A stretch of DNA of 64,000 bases from Curtobacterium citreum (lineage in GTDB: Bacteria > Actinomycetota > Actinomycetes > Actinomycetales > Microbacteriaceae): NCBI RefSeq assembly GCF_006715175.1, contig NZ_VFMQ01000001.1, forward strand, positions 2,914,001 to 2,978,000, given 5' to 3'. The translations under genes and the position numbers were made by a program. The notes under the pieces are model-generated. The model was not told the DNA's origin. It did no database searches and saw only the letters and a list, made by a program, of their open reading frames with translations. Shown piece by piece: positions 35,359-43,063 of the stretch (position 1 is its first letter; each line of letters begins with the position of its first letter).

Positions 35359-35461
35359 CGTCCGACCGCCGGTCCGACGTGCACCGCGCGCGACCCGCGC
35401 GCCGCCGTCCCGCTCGTCGTCTCAGGGTCGGGGGACGAAACTGGGCAAGCCCTCGGAGTCG

Positions 35462-35491
35462 TTGCACCGAGTGCATCGATGCACCTAGTGT
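35462..35491 (+). promoter_or_regulatory. Autoregulated promoter and operator of the TetR-MMPL operon
   Basis: A perfect palindrome GTGCATCGATGCAC (35471-35484) is flanked by a further paired CAC (35465-35467) and GTG (35488-35490). A -35-like TTGCAC (35462-35467) and -10-like TAGTGT (35486-35491) enclose it. Binding of the TetR protein would block the promoter. Confidence 0.7.
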
Positions 35492-35499
35492 TCAAACCC

Positions 35500-36138
35500 G
35501 TGACCATCTCGACCGACCGCCGTGCCGCCCTCAAGGCGAAGCACCGTGCGGCGATCCTGCAGGCCGCACGCGACCTGGTCGACGAGCAGGGTGGACGCGG
35601 GTTCAGCGTCGACGACCTCGCCGCCCGGGCGGACATCGCCCGGCGCACCGTGTTCAACCACTTCGCCTCGTTGGACGAGGTCCTGCTCGCGGTGTGCGAG
35701 CAGGAACTGTCGGTGATCATCGACCGGTTCCTGGCGGACATGGCGCGCACGCCGATCGGCGACGGCAGCCGGGCCTCGATGTTCGACGAGCTCGAGTCCG
35801 CCGCGCGCGGTGCCGACCTCGCCCCCGCGATCGCCGGGATGTACAACATCCTGGGCGACCCCGGGAAAGAGGACCCGAAGGCCGCGGTGCTCACGCAGAC
35901 CGCGTTCGGCCGGGTCACCGAGCGCCTGCGCGACGAGGTCGCAAGGCGGCACCCCGGCGCGGACGTCCTCGACACCGCCCTGCTCGTCGACTCCCTGATG
36001 AGCGGCATCGTCGTGATCGCCGAGCACTGGCTCGTCCACCACGGCCCCGAGCTCACCCCGGCGACCCTGCGCGCCTGGGACGAGCTGCTGAGCCGCCTCG
36101 TGCACAGCGTCCGCTCCGGCTACATGCCGGCGCACTGA
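35500..36138 (+). CDS. TetR-family regulator of the MMPL exporter
   Basis: A 212-residue repressor. Helix-turn-helix: KAKHRAAILQAARDLVDEQG, then FSVDDLAARADIARRTVFNHFASLDEVL. The C-terminal ligand domain is all helical. Possible starts in frame are ATG 35479, GTG 35488 and GTG 35500; the first two lie in the operator/promoter, so GTG 35500 with a very short leader is preferred. The MMPL exporter gene begins 75 nt downstream, so the regulator probably senses an exported substrate. Confidence 0.85.
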   Translation: MTISTDRRAALKAKHRAAILQAARDLVDEQGGRGFSVDDLAARADIARRTVFNHFASLDEVLLAVCEQELSVIIDRFLADMARTPIGDGSRASMFDELESAARGADLAPAIAGMYNILGDPGKEDPKAAVLTQTAFGRVTERLRDEVARRHPGADVLDTALLVDSLMSGIVVIAEHWLVHHGPELTPATLRAWDELLSRLVHSVRSGYMPAH

Positions 36139-36213
36139 CACCTCCCTCCCCCGGGGTCCACCGGCGCACCCCGAACCGCAACAGCACCTGACACGAAAGG
36201 ACGGGGCAGCCGC

Positions 36214-38856
36214 ATGGCCGGTCTCCTCTACCGTCTCGGACGGTTCTCCGCACGACGGCACTGGCTGGTGATCATCGCCTGGATCGTCATCATGGGCATC
36301 GCCGGGCTCACCTTCAGCCTGTTCCAGGGGTCGATCTCGTCGTCGATCACGATCCCGAACACCAAGACGAGCCAGGTGCAGGACGAGCTCGCCGACAAGT
36401 TCCCGTCGGCGAACGGCGGCAACGGGACGATCGTGTTCCAGACCACCGACGGCAAGGCCTTCACGGACACCCAGAAGGCCGACGTGAAGTCGTTCCTGGA
36501 CGGGTTGAAGGACCTCGACGGGGTCAAGGGCGTCCGCGACGGGTTCACGACGCAGGACCAGCTCGACGAGCAGCGCCAGAAGATCACCGACGGTCGGAAG
36601 CAGATCGAGGACGGCCGCGCGCAGATCACGAGCGGACAGCAGCAGCTCGACCAGCAGAAGGCGCAGCTGGAGTCCGGCAAGCAGCAGATCGCGACCGCCC
36701 AGCAGGAGCTCGACGCGAAGGAGGCCCAGGCCGCCGCGGCCGGTGGTGCCGCAGCCACCGCGGCCCAGGCGCAGCTCGCCCAGGCGCAGGCGCAGATCGA
36801 CGCCCAGCAGCAGCAGATCACCGCGGGCGAGCAGCAGATCACGCAGGCCCAGCAGCAAATCGACGAGAACACGAAGAAGCTCGACACGAGCGAGCAGGAG
36901 CTCGAGCAGGGCTCCGACCTGCTCGACCTGTCGAAGGACATCCGCTTCGTGTCGTCGAACGGCCAGTCGTCGATCGGCACCGTGCAGTTCACGAAGTCGA
37001 CCTACGAGGTGCCGCAGGAGACCAAGCAGGCGATCTCGGACAAGGCCGAGTCGGCGAAGATCGACGGCGTCGCCGTGTACGTCTCGAACGACATTGCGCA
37101 GGGCGTGCCGTCCATCCTCGGCCCGGGTGAGATCGTCGGCGTCATCATCGCGGCGCTCGTGCTGTTCCTCATGCTCCGCACGATCATCGGCGCCGCGATC
37201 CCGCTGCTCTCCGCCGTGCTCGGCGTCGGGATCGCGTCGCTCGCCTCACTGTCGTTCTCGAGCCTGGTCGAGTTCATCTCGGTCACGCCCGTGCTGGGGG
37301 TGATGCTGGGCCTGGCGGTCGGCATCGACTACTCGTTGTTCATCCTGAACCGGCACCGGACACAGCTGAAGGCCGGCATGGACGTCCACGAGTCCATCGG
37401 GCTCGCGAACGGCACCTCCGGCAACGCCGTGGTGTTCGCGGGCACGACGGTCATCGTCGCCCTGCTCGCGCTGAACATCACCGGGATCCCGTTCCTCGGC
37501 CTGATGGGCACCGTCGGCGCGGTCGCGGTCCTGTTCGCCATCCTCATCGCGACCTCGTTCACCCCGGCGCTGCTCTCGCTGCTCGGCATGCGGATCCTGC
37601 GGAGGAAGGAGCGGCAGCGGATCGGCAACACGGGCTCGATCCGGGTGCCGAACAAGCCGATGTCGACCTGGCGCGCGGTCGTCACGCTCGTCGCCGGCGT
37701 CCTCGTGCTCGGCGTGGTCGCGATCCCGGCGACGCAGATGCGCCTCGGCCTGCCCTCGGGTGCGTCCGAGTCCGTCGACTCGAGCCAGTACAAGGCGTAC
37801 AAGGCGCTCGACCGCGACTTCGGCGCCGGACAGAACGGCCCGCTGCTCGTCGTCGCCGACCTGCCGAAGTCGGTGTCGGAGGACGACGTCACCGCACGTG
37901 AGGTCACCATCGGCCAGGCGATCGCGAAGAACTCCGACGTGCAGGCCGTGCTGCCGATCGGCGCCTCGAAGGACCGCGACATCATCGCGTTCCAGGTGAA
38001 GCCCGCCGGCGGCCCGGACAGCATCTCGACCGAACGGCTCGTCACCGACCTGCGCGAGCAGACGGTGTCGACCGACGACGGCACGGTCACCCTCGGCGTC
38101 GCGGGCAACGCGAGCGCGAACATCGACGTGTCCGAGAAGCTCTCGAACGTGCTGCCGCTGTACCTGGCGGTCGTCGTCGGCCTGTCGCTGATCATCCTGA
38201 TCGTGGTGTTCCGGTCGTTCCTCGTGCCGATCACCGCGACCGCCGGGTTCATCCTGTCCGTGCTCGCCTCGTTCGGCGGCCTGACCGCGATCTACCAGTT
38301 CGGCTGGCTCGGCTCCGTGTTCGGCGTGCACGACCCGGCGCCGATCCTGAGCTTCCTGCCCATCATCGAGATCGGCATCCTGTTCGGCCTGGCGATGGAC
38401 TACCAGCTCTTCCTGGTGTCCGGCATGCGGGAGGCCTACGCCCACGGAGCCTCGGCGAAGGTCGCGGTCCAGCGCGGGCTGCACGCCGGCCGCGCGGTGG
38501 TCACGGCCGCCGCGATCATCATGATCTCGGTGTTCGCGGGCTTCATCTTCTCGGACTCCTCCACCATCAAGCCGATCGGCTTCGGGCTCGCGTTCGGCGT
38601 GCTGATCGATGCCTTCGTGGTCCGGATGCTCCTCATCCCGGCGGTGATGCACCTGCTCGGGAAGAGCGCCTGGTGGATCCCGAAGTGGCTCGACCGGATC
38701 CTGCCGGACGTCGACGTCGAGGGCGCGAGCCTGGAGCGCTCGCACCCGACGGACGGCCGCGGACACGGCGACGCCGAGCACCGCGGGTCGCACGCGGCGG
38801 ACGTCGCCCCGGACGCGAACCCGCACGAGGGACACACGCCGACGCACCGCGCGTAG
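36214..38856 (+). CDS. MMPL-family RND-type transporter with a long coiled-coil insert
   Basis: An 880-residue membrane exporter of the MMPL/RND superfamily. Helix 1 is residues 18-38, then a large extracytoplasmic loop, then two groups of membrane helices (about 305-460 and 640-800). Conserved LAVGIDYSLFILNRHR and LAMDYQLFLVSGMREA carry the Asp residues of the proton relay. Residues 115-240 form a Gln-rich heptad region (repeats like QQQLDQQKAQLESGKQQIATAQ) predicted as a long hairpin coiled coil, seen in YhgE/MmpL-type proteins that bridge the wall. A His/Asp/Gly-rich tail ends the protein. AAAGGACGGGG precedes ATG 36214. Controlled by the adjacent TetR gene. Confidence 0.92.
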   Translation: MAGLLYRLGRFSARRHWLVIIAWIVIMGIAGLTFSLFQGSISSSITIPNTKTSQVQDELADKFPSANGGNGTIVFQTTDGKAFTDTQKADVKSFLDGLKDLDGVKGVRDGFTTQDQLDEQRQKITDGRKQIEDGRAQITSGQQQLDQQKAQLESGKQQIATAQQELDAKEAQAAAAGGAAATAAQAQLAQAQAQIDAQQQQITAGEQQITQAQQQIDENTKKLDTSEQELEQGSDLLDLSKDIRFVSSNGQSSIGTVQFTKSTYEVPQETKQAISDKAESAKIDGVAVYVSNDIAQGVPSILGPGEIVGVIIAALVLFLMLRTIIGAAIPLLSAVLGVGIASLASLSFSSLVEFISVTPVLGVMLGLAVGIDYSLFILNRHRTQLKAGMDVHESIGLANGTSGNAVVFAGTTVIVALLALNITGIPFLGLMGTVGAVAVLFAILIATSFTPALLSLLGMRILRRKERQRIGNTGSIRVPNKPMSTWRAVVTLVAGVLVLGVVAIPATQMRLGLPSGASESVDSSQYKAYKALDRDFGAGQNGPLLVVADLPKSVSEDDVTAREVTIGQAIAKNSDVQAVLPIGASKDRDIIAFQVKPAGGPDSISTERLVTDLREQTVSTDDGTVTLGVAGNASANIDVSEKLSNVLPLYLAVVVGLSLIILIVVFRSFLVPITATAGFILSVLASFGGLTAIYQFGWLGSVFGVHDPAPILSFLPIIEIGILFGLAMDYQLFLVSGMREAYAHGASAKVAVQRGLHAGRAVVTAAAIIMISVFAGFIFSDSSTIKPIGFGLAFGVLIDAFVVRMLLIPAVMHLLGKSAWWIPKWLDRILPDVDVEGASLERSHPTDGRGHGDAEHRGSHAADVAPDANPHEGHTPTHRA

Positions 38857-38862
38857 GGGGCC

Positions 38863-38991
38863 GCGCTGCGCGTGGGTGACCGTTCCGCGCGTGGGTGACC
38901 GTTCCGCGCGTGGGTGACCGATCCGCGCGAGGGAGGCAGGAAGTTCCGGCCTCCCTCGCGCGGTTCGTCATCCCACGTCGGCTGCGATGGG
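38863..38991 (+). repeat. Class C element after the MMPL gene
   Basis: 19-bp units begin at 38882, 38901 and 38920 (GTTCCGCGCGTGGGTGACC twice, then GATCCGCGCGAGGGAGGCA), with a degenerate unit before them. The last unit pairs with an inverted copy: CCGCGCGAGGGAGGC (38923-38937) with 38949-38963, a perfect 15-bp stem. The tail TGCGATGGG is at 38983-38991. Confidence 0.85.
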
Positions 38992-39034
38992 CTCGAACCT
39001 CGCCGACCGTTCGCGCACGAAGTACCGTGGACGC

Positions 39035-39481
39035 ATGACCTCGACCGACGTCGACCCGCTCGCGCTCGACCGCCAACTCTGCTTCGCCCTCACCGCGACG
39101 AGCCGGAGCGTGATCGGGCTCTACCGCGACCTGCTCGACCCGATGGGCCTGACGCACCCGCAGTACCTCGTGATGCTCGCCCTGTGGGAGCACGACCCCC
39201 GCTCGGTGCGCGAGATCGCCGGGGAGCTCCGCCTCGACTCGGCCACCCTCAGCCCGCTGCTCAAGCGGCTCGAGGCCTCCGGGTACGTCCGCCGGGCCCG
39301 GAGCACCGCCGACGAACGACAGCTCGAGGTGTCGCTCACCACCGCCGGCCGTGCCCTCCGGGAACAGGCGCGCGCGGTCCCCCTCGCCGTGGCGGACCGG
39401 CTGGGCTGGCCACTCGAACGGCTCGAGCGCCTGAAGGACGACCTGACCGAGCTGCTCGGTCGGATCGACGCCCTCGACTGA
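39035..39481 (+). CDS. MarR-family regulator, OhrR-like
   Basis: A 148-residue winged-helix regulator. The N-terminus DRQLCFALTATSRSVIGLYRDLLDPMGLTHPQYLVMLALWE closely follows the OhrR pattern, with a Cys at residue 16 in the position of the peroxide-sensing Cys. Recognition part: REIAGELRLDSATLSPLLKRLEASGYVRRARSTADER. OhrR usually controls an ohr peroxidase gene; none is visible here, and instead an inverted repeat (39490-39516), a small zinc-ribbon gene and an old-yellow-enzyme gene follow. TACCGT at 39023-39028 suggests a leaderless transcript. Confidence 0.85.
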   Translation: MTSTDVDPLALDRQLCFALTATSRSVIGLYRDLLDPMGLTHPQYLVMLALWEHDPRSVREIAGELRLDSATLSPLLKRLEASGYVRRARSTADERQLEVSLTTAGRALREQARAVPLAVADRLGWPLERLERLKDDLTELLGRIDALD

Positions 39482-39489
39482 CGAACTCC

Positions 39490-39516
39490 TTCGTGCCACA
39501 ATGGTTGGTGCACGAA
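39490..39516. promoter_or_regulatory. Candidate MarR/OhrR operator
   Basis: Perfect 7-bp arms TTCGTGC (39490-39496) and GCACGAA (39510-39516) separated by 13 nt, in the promoter position of the small gene at 39531. Confidence 0.55.
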
Positions 39517-39530
39517 TGAAAGGACGGACC

Positions 39531-39743
39531 ATGGGTCGCTTCGGCAGCTGGTACGACCGCTGGAACCGTACGCTCATCGAGAAGATGGGTCCGTCGCAGA
39601 TCGGCGCCGGGCACGCCGAAGGCGTCGACGACCGCTCGGTGGACCGTCCGTGCCCGATCTGCCACCAGCCGCTGTCGCAGCACACGGTGATCCGCCCCGA
39701 GGGACAGGTCCGCTCGAGCACGCTCGTGTGCCCCGGTCGCTGA
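39531..39743 (+). CDS. Small Cys-containing hypothetical protein (70 residues)
   Basis: A 70-residue soluble protein, MGRFGSWYDRWNRTLIEK at the start, and a C-terminal CPICHQPLSQH...VCPGR that looks like a small metal-binding knuckle (three Cys plus His). AAAGGAC (39518-39524) is well placed before ATG 39531. It lies between the OhrR-like regulator and the alkene reductase on the same strand. Not recognised as a named family. Confidence 0.7.
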   Translation: MGRFGSWYDRWNRTLIEKMGPSQIGAGHAEGVDDRSVDRPCPICHQPLSQHTVIRPEGQVRSSTLVCPGR

Positions 39744-39796
39744 GCATCTGCCGTGCCCGGGGAATTGCACCCGGCAACACGTGGTTCAACGGAGCC

Positions 39797-40891
39797 GTGA
39801 AGCTCTTCGAACCCGCCGATCTCGGCGCACTCCACCTCCGCAACCGCATCGTCATGGCACCCCTGACCCGGACGCGCGCCGGGGCCCATGGTGTCCCGAA
39901 CGACCTCCTCGTCGAGCACTACGCCCAGCGCGCCTCGCTCGGCATGATCATCACCGAGGGCACCTGGCCCGTGCAGGAGGGCCGCTCCTACCCCGGCCAG
40001 CCCGGCATCGAGACCGACGAGCAGGTCGCCGGCTGGCGTCGCGTCGCCGACGCCGTCCACGAGCGCGGCGGCACCATCGTCATGCAGCTCATGCACGGTG
40101 GCCGTGTGTCGCACACCGACATCTCCGGCACCCCGCGCATCGTCGGCCCGTCCGCGATCGCTGCCCCGGGCCAGACGCACCTGGCCGACGGCTCGAAGGC
40201 CGACATGCCGGTCCCGCACGAGCTCACCACCGACGAGGTCCGCGAGGCTGTGCAGGGCTTCGTCCGCGCCGCCCGCAACGCGATCGCGGCGGGGCTCGAC
40301 GGGGTCGAGGTGCACGGCGCGAACGGGTACCTGGTCCACGAGTTCCTCTCCCCCGTGTCCAACACCCGCACCGACGAGTACGGCGGCTCCCCGGAGAACC
40401 GCGCGCGCTTCGCCGTCGAGGTCACCGCGGCGGTCGCCGAGGCGATCGGCGCGGACCGCGTCGGCATCCGCCTGTCGCCGCAGCACAACATCCAGGGCGT
40501 GCTCGAGGAGGACGACGCCGACGCGCTGGCCACCTACACGGCGGTCGCCGAGGGCCTGGCGCCCCTCGGGCTCGCCTTCGTGGACGTCCTGAACGCGGAG
40601 CCGGGCAGCGAGCTCGTGCAGCACGTCCGCCGCACCGCGGGCGCGCCGTTCATCGCCAACTCGGGCTTCTCCTCCATGACCACCCGCGACGAGGCGATCA
40701 CCCTGCTCGACGGTGGCCTCGCGGACGCCGTCGCCGTGGGCCGTGCCGCGATCGCGAACCCGGACCTCGCCGAGCGCTGGGAGCAGGACGCGGCGCTCAA
40801 CGAGCCACGCCCGGAGCTCTTCTACGGCGCGACCGCCGAGGGGTACACGGACTACCCGACGCTGGCCGAGTCCCAGGAGCAGGCCGCGTAG
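39797..40891 (+). CDS. Alkene reductase (old yellow enzyme family, NemA-like)
   Basis: FMN-dependent NADPH ene-reductase (364 residues) acting on electrophilic alkenes or nitro compounds. Family motifs: LGALHLRNRIVMAPLTRTRA, IITEGTWPVQEGRSYPGQPG, MQLMHGGRVSH, DGVEVHGANGYLVHEFLSP with the His-x-x-Asn substrate pair (HGAN) and DEYGGSPENRARF, then ANSGFSSMTTRDEAI and VAVGRAAIANPDL for the phosphate site. GTG 39797 has GGAG very close (2 nt), so a leaderless start is possible. Context with an OhrR-like regulator suggests a role in electrophile or peroxide stress. Confidence 0.9.
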   Translation: MKLFEPADLGALHLRNRIVMAPLTRTRAGAHGVPNDLLVEHYAQRASLGMIITEGTWPVQEGRSYPGQPGIETDEQVAGWRRVADAVHERGGTIVMQLMHGGRVSHTDISGTPRIVGPSAIAAPGQTHLADGSKADMPVPHELTTDEVREAVQGFVRAARNAIAAGLDGVEVHGANGYLVHEFLSPVSNTRTDEYGGSPENRARFAVEVTAAVAEAIGADRVGIRLSPQHNIQGVLEEDDADALATYTAVAEGLAPLGLAFVDVLNAEPGSELVQHVRRTAGAPFIANSGFSSMTTRDEAITLLDGGLADAVAVGRAAIANPDLAERWEQDAALNEPRPELFYGATAEGYTDYPTLAESQEQAA

Positions 40892-40915
40892 TCGACGCGA
40901 CCACAGCACAGGACG

Positions 40916-40962
40916 GGCGCGCCCCGCTCAGCGGCAACGCGAAGCGTTGCGCGGGGCGCGCC
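40916..40962. terminator. Nested hairpin after the alkene reductase gene
   Basis: Outer 12-bp stem GGCGCGCCCCGC (40916-40927) with 40951-40962, and inner stem GCAACGC/GCGTTGC around GAA. Starts 25 nt after the stop codon. Confidence 0.75.
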
Positions 40963-40984
40963 GACCGAGCCTGCGAGGGAGGAC

Positions 40985-41015
40985 GGTGCCAGCCGGCACC
41001 GCGCCTCCCGTCCGT
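40985..41015. repeat. Family A element with decayed left arm
   Basis: The right arm GGCACCGCGCCTCCCGTCCGT-like 21 bp (40995-41015) is identical to those at 24939 and 30662, but only GGTGCC (40985-40990) of the left arm still pairs, across loop AGCC. Confidence 0.7.
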
Positions 41016-41042
41016 CTCCCGGTCGCTTCCGCCACCCGCCCT

Positions 41043-41156
41043 GCCGAACCGCGCGGAGGAGGACGATCCGCGCATCGGATGCTGATCCGCGCGTTGCAGG
41101 CCGGGAGGAACGACCGACCATGCGCGGTTCGGCTTCCTACGGCAGCTGCGATGGGA
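41043..41156 (+). repeat. Class C element reaching into the 3' end of the MocA-like gene
   Basis: 19-bp units begin at 41046, 41065 and 41084 (GAACCGCGC, GATCCGCGC, GATCCGCGC). GCCGAACCGCGC (41043-41054) pairs perfectly with 41122-41133. TTCCTAC and the tail TGCGATGGGA (41147-41156) follow; the tail supplies the last codons of the convergent gene ending at 41137. Confidence 0.85.
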
Positions 41157-41766
41157 CGGGACACTCGGAACCATCACGGTCCCGGTCCCGGTCCTCGCCG
41201 TCCCACAGGTCGGCGCAGTCGACGCCCGTCACGCCGGCCCGCCGCAGCCAGACGCCCGCGCTCCGGTCCCCCGGGTCCGCCGTGACCGCGGCGAGCAGCG
41301 CTGCGCGGTGGTCCGGACCGACGAGCACCGGGTGACCCGGCCGCTCCCCGAACACCGCCCGCCGCAGGACGTCCCGGTCCGACCCGGGGCCGAGCACGCG
41401 CCGGACGACCGCGGCGGGCAGCGTCGGCAGGTCGACGAGGGTGACGCAGGAGGTGTCCTCGTCGCCGAGGGCACGCAGCCCCGCGGCGAGCGACGCCCCC
41501 GGCCCGGCCGCCCAGTCCTCGGCGACGACGACCCGCACGTCGGGAGCGGTCGGGACGTGCGGCCGTGCACGGTCGGCGGCGGCACCGAGCACCACGACGA
41601 CCTCGGCGCAGCCGCCCGCGCGCAGGGCGTCCACTGCGAGCGTCGGCCACGGCACGCCGTCCGGGCTCCGCACGAGCGCCTTCGGCGTGCCCATCCGGGT
41701 GCCGGCACCCGCGGCGAGGACGACCCCGACCACGCGGCGCCGTTCCGGCACGGGGTCGCCGGTCAC
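41137..41766 (-). CDS. MocA-like molybdenum cofactor nucleotidyltransferase
   Basis: A 209-residue NTP-transferase (GT-A fold) related to MocA, which attaches cytidine to the molybdenum cofactor for xanthine-dehydrogenase-type enzymes. N-terminal VVGVVLAAGAGTRMGTPKALV is the nucleotide-binding loop; TLVDLPTLPAAVVRRVL is the metal-Asp strand; GERPGHPVLVGPDHRAALLA follows. The GTG at 41766 overlaps the uricase stop codon (GTGA). Together with the divergent xanthine dehydrogenase operon this fits cofactor maturation. Its last six codons lie in a repeat tail, so the C-terminus may have been altered by the repeat. Confidence 0.85.
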   Translation of the reverse strand: MTGDPVPERRRVVGVVLAAGAGTRMGTPKALVRSPDGVPWPTLAVDALRAGGCAEVVVVLGAAADRARPHVPTAPDVRVVVAEDWAAGPGASLAAGLRALGDEDTSCVTLVDLPTLPAAVVRRVLGPGSDRDVLRRAVFGERPGHPVLVGPDHRAALLAAVTADPGDRSAGVWLRRAGVTGVDCADLWDGEDRDRDRDGSECPVPSQLP

Positions 41767-42704
41767 ACGAAGGCGGGCACCGACGCCCACGCGGCCGGGG
41801 CCTCGGCGACCCCGTCCCGCACGACCGTGCCGGAGATCAGGCCGTAGGGGCGGTCCGCGGCGAAGAACACCTCGCCCGGGTTCTCGAGGCCGAACGGCGC
41901 GAGGTCGACGAGGAAGTGATGCTTGTTCGGCATCGAGAAGCGCACCTCGGCGATCTCCGGGAACGCCTCGATCGCGGTGCGGCCCATCGCGAACAGGGTC
42001 TGCTGGAGCGCGAGCGAGTGCAGGTCCGCGAAGGTCGCGAGCATCCGGTCGAGGACCCCGGCGTACAGGGCGTCGTAGTCGATGCCGGCGGCGACCGCCT
42101 CGGGCGTGTACCGCCAGCGGGCGGTGACCGAGGTCGCGAGGATCCGGTCGTCGGTCTCGGCCAGGGTCGTGTAGCCGTCGCGGGGGAAGCCGTGGAACTC
42201 GCTGCCGGTCGACTTCAGGACGGTGAGGTCGGTGACACCGGCGAGCACGTGCACGTCGTCGCCGTCGACCTGCACCACGGCGGTGCGGGTGCCCCGACCC
42301 GAGCGGACGAACGAGTGGTCGTGCTCCCGGCCGTCGACCGCGATGCGCTCCCAGGCGTGCTGCTCGGCGGACAGCGTCGAGCCGTCGTACCAGTCGAACG
42401 CCGTCGCGAAGTGCCGACCGAGGCGGAGCAGGAAGTCCTCGGGGGTGCCGACGCCGTGCTCCTTCGCGAAGGCGTAGACGGTGTTCTTCTGCGTGTCCGT
42501 GGCGACGACCTTCGCGTTGTCGCCCTCGGTGTAGGACTCGGCGAGCGCCGCGCCCCGCAGCTGCGTCGTGACGGTGAGGTCCTCGATCTCGTGCCGGTCG
42601 GTGTCGCGGGTCACCCGGACGAGTCGGACCTCGGCCTTGCCGTACTGGTTCGCGCCGAGGCGGACGGAGGTCGTGACGGGGGCTGCGGTGGCGGTGGTGT
42701 CCAT
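41763..42704 (-). CDS. pucL: Urate oxidase (uricase)
   Basis: Cofactor-free urate hydroxylase (313 residues), converting urate to 5-hydroxyisourate. T-fold signatures are complete: ANQYGKAEVRLVRVTRD, VVATDTQKNTVYAFAKEHG (active-site Thr/Lys region), LKSTGSEFHGFPRD, and FSMPNKHHFLVDLAPFG, plus the C-terminal uricase helix FAMGRTAIEAFPEI. It heads a two-gene operon with the MocA-like gene and diverges from the xanthine dehydrogenase genes, giving hypoxanthine to 5-hydroxyisourate in one locus. No PucM/hydrolase or OHCU decarboxylase is in the window. Confidence 0.95.
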   Translation of the reverse strand: MDTTATAAPVTTSVRLGANQYGKAEVRLVRVTRDTDRHEIEDLTVTTQLRGAALAESYTEGDNAKVVATDTQKNTVYAFAKEHGVGTPEDFLLRLGRHFATAFDWYDGSTLSAEQHAWERIAVDGREHDHSFVRSGRGTRTAVVQVDGDDVHVLAGVTDLTVLKSTGSEFHGFPRDGYTTLAETDDRILATSVTARWRYTPEAVAAGIDYDALYAGVLDRMLATFADLHSLALQQTLFAMGRTAIEAFPEIAEVRFSMPNKHHFLVDLAPFGLENPGEVFFAADRPYGLISGTVVRDGVAEAPAAWASVPAFV

Positions 42705-42770
42705 GCGGCGACGATGACACCCGGTTGTTTCGGGGGTGCGTCGATCAGGTCACGGGTTCCGGCACCGGAC

Positions 42771-42824
42771 GTGACCCGGGCGTCGCTGGCCCGTAACGAC
42801 GCTGAAACACCGGTTCCCTAGCGT
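42771..42824 (+). promoter_or_regulatory. Promoter of the xanthine dehydrogenase operon with GlnR-like sites
   Basis: GTGAC (42771), GTAAC (42793) and GAAAC (42804) are spaced by multiples of 11 bp, matching three of the four sites of the actinobacterial GlnR box (gTnAC-n6-GaAAc repeated); the second site (42782) is not conserved. A -10 TAGCGT is at 42819-42824. GAAAC-AC-n6-CCTAG recurs at 52490 and 55652. Confidence 0.65.
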
Positions 42825-42859
42825 TGCCGCCACGAACCGATCCGACCCGAGGAGGCCCC

Positions 42860-43063
42860 GTGGCGCGCACGTCCGCACCCCGAGCGGCGTCCAGGTCTGC
42901 CCATGGGGCGTGGAACCGCGGCATGATCGCGCACGGTCGACGGCCGGCGACGACACCCGACCCGTCGACCGTCACCCTGATCGGACCCCCTCATGGACCT
43001 CGTCTCCGTCCGCACCGTGCGGACACCGTCGCACCGCGACGACCTCGCGCTCGCCCCCGGTGA
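42860..43063 (+). CDS. Possible short ORF in the xanthine dehydrogenase leader
   Basis: A GTG at 42860 has a near-perfect ribosome binding site (GAGGAGG, 42849-42855) and follows the -10 box by 35 nt, as a real start would. The 67-residue product (Arg/Pro-rich) resembles nothing known and its last 71 nt overlap the FAD-subunit gene in another frame. It could be a leader peptide, a remnant of a lost gene or chance. Confidence 0.25.
   Translation: MARTSAPRAASRSAHGAWNRGMIAHGRRPATTPDPSTVTLIGPPHGPRLRPHRADTVAPRRPRARPR

Noticed and set aside
24996-41156. 19-bp spaced repeats as a CRISPR array or replication iterons
   Set aside because: Only three or four units, no 25-40 bp repeat/spacer alternation, no cas or rep genes, and the copies always sit after gene ends with an inverted copy.
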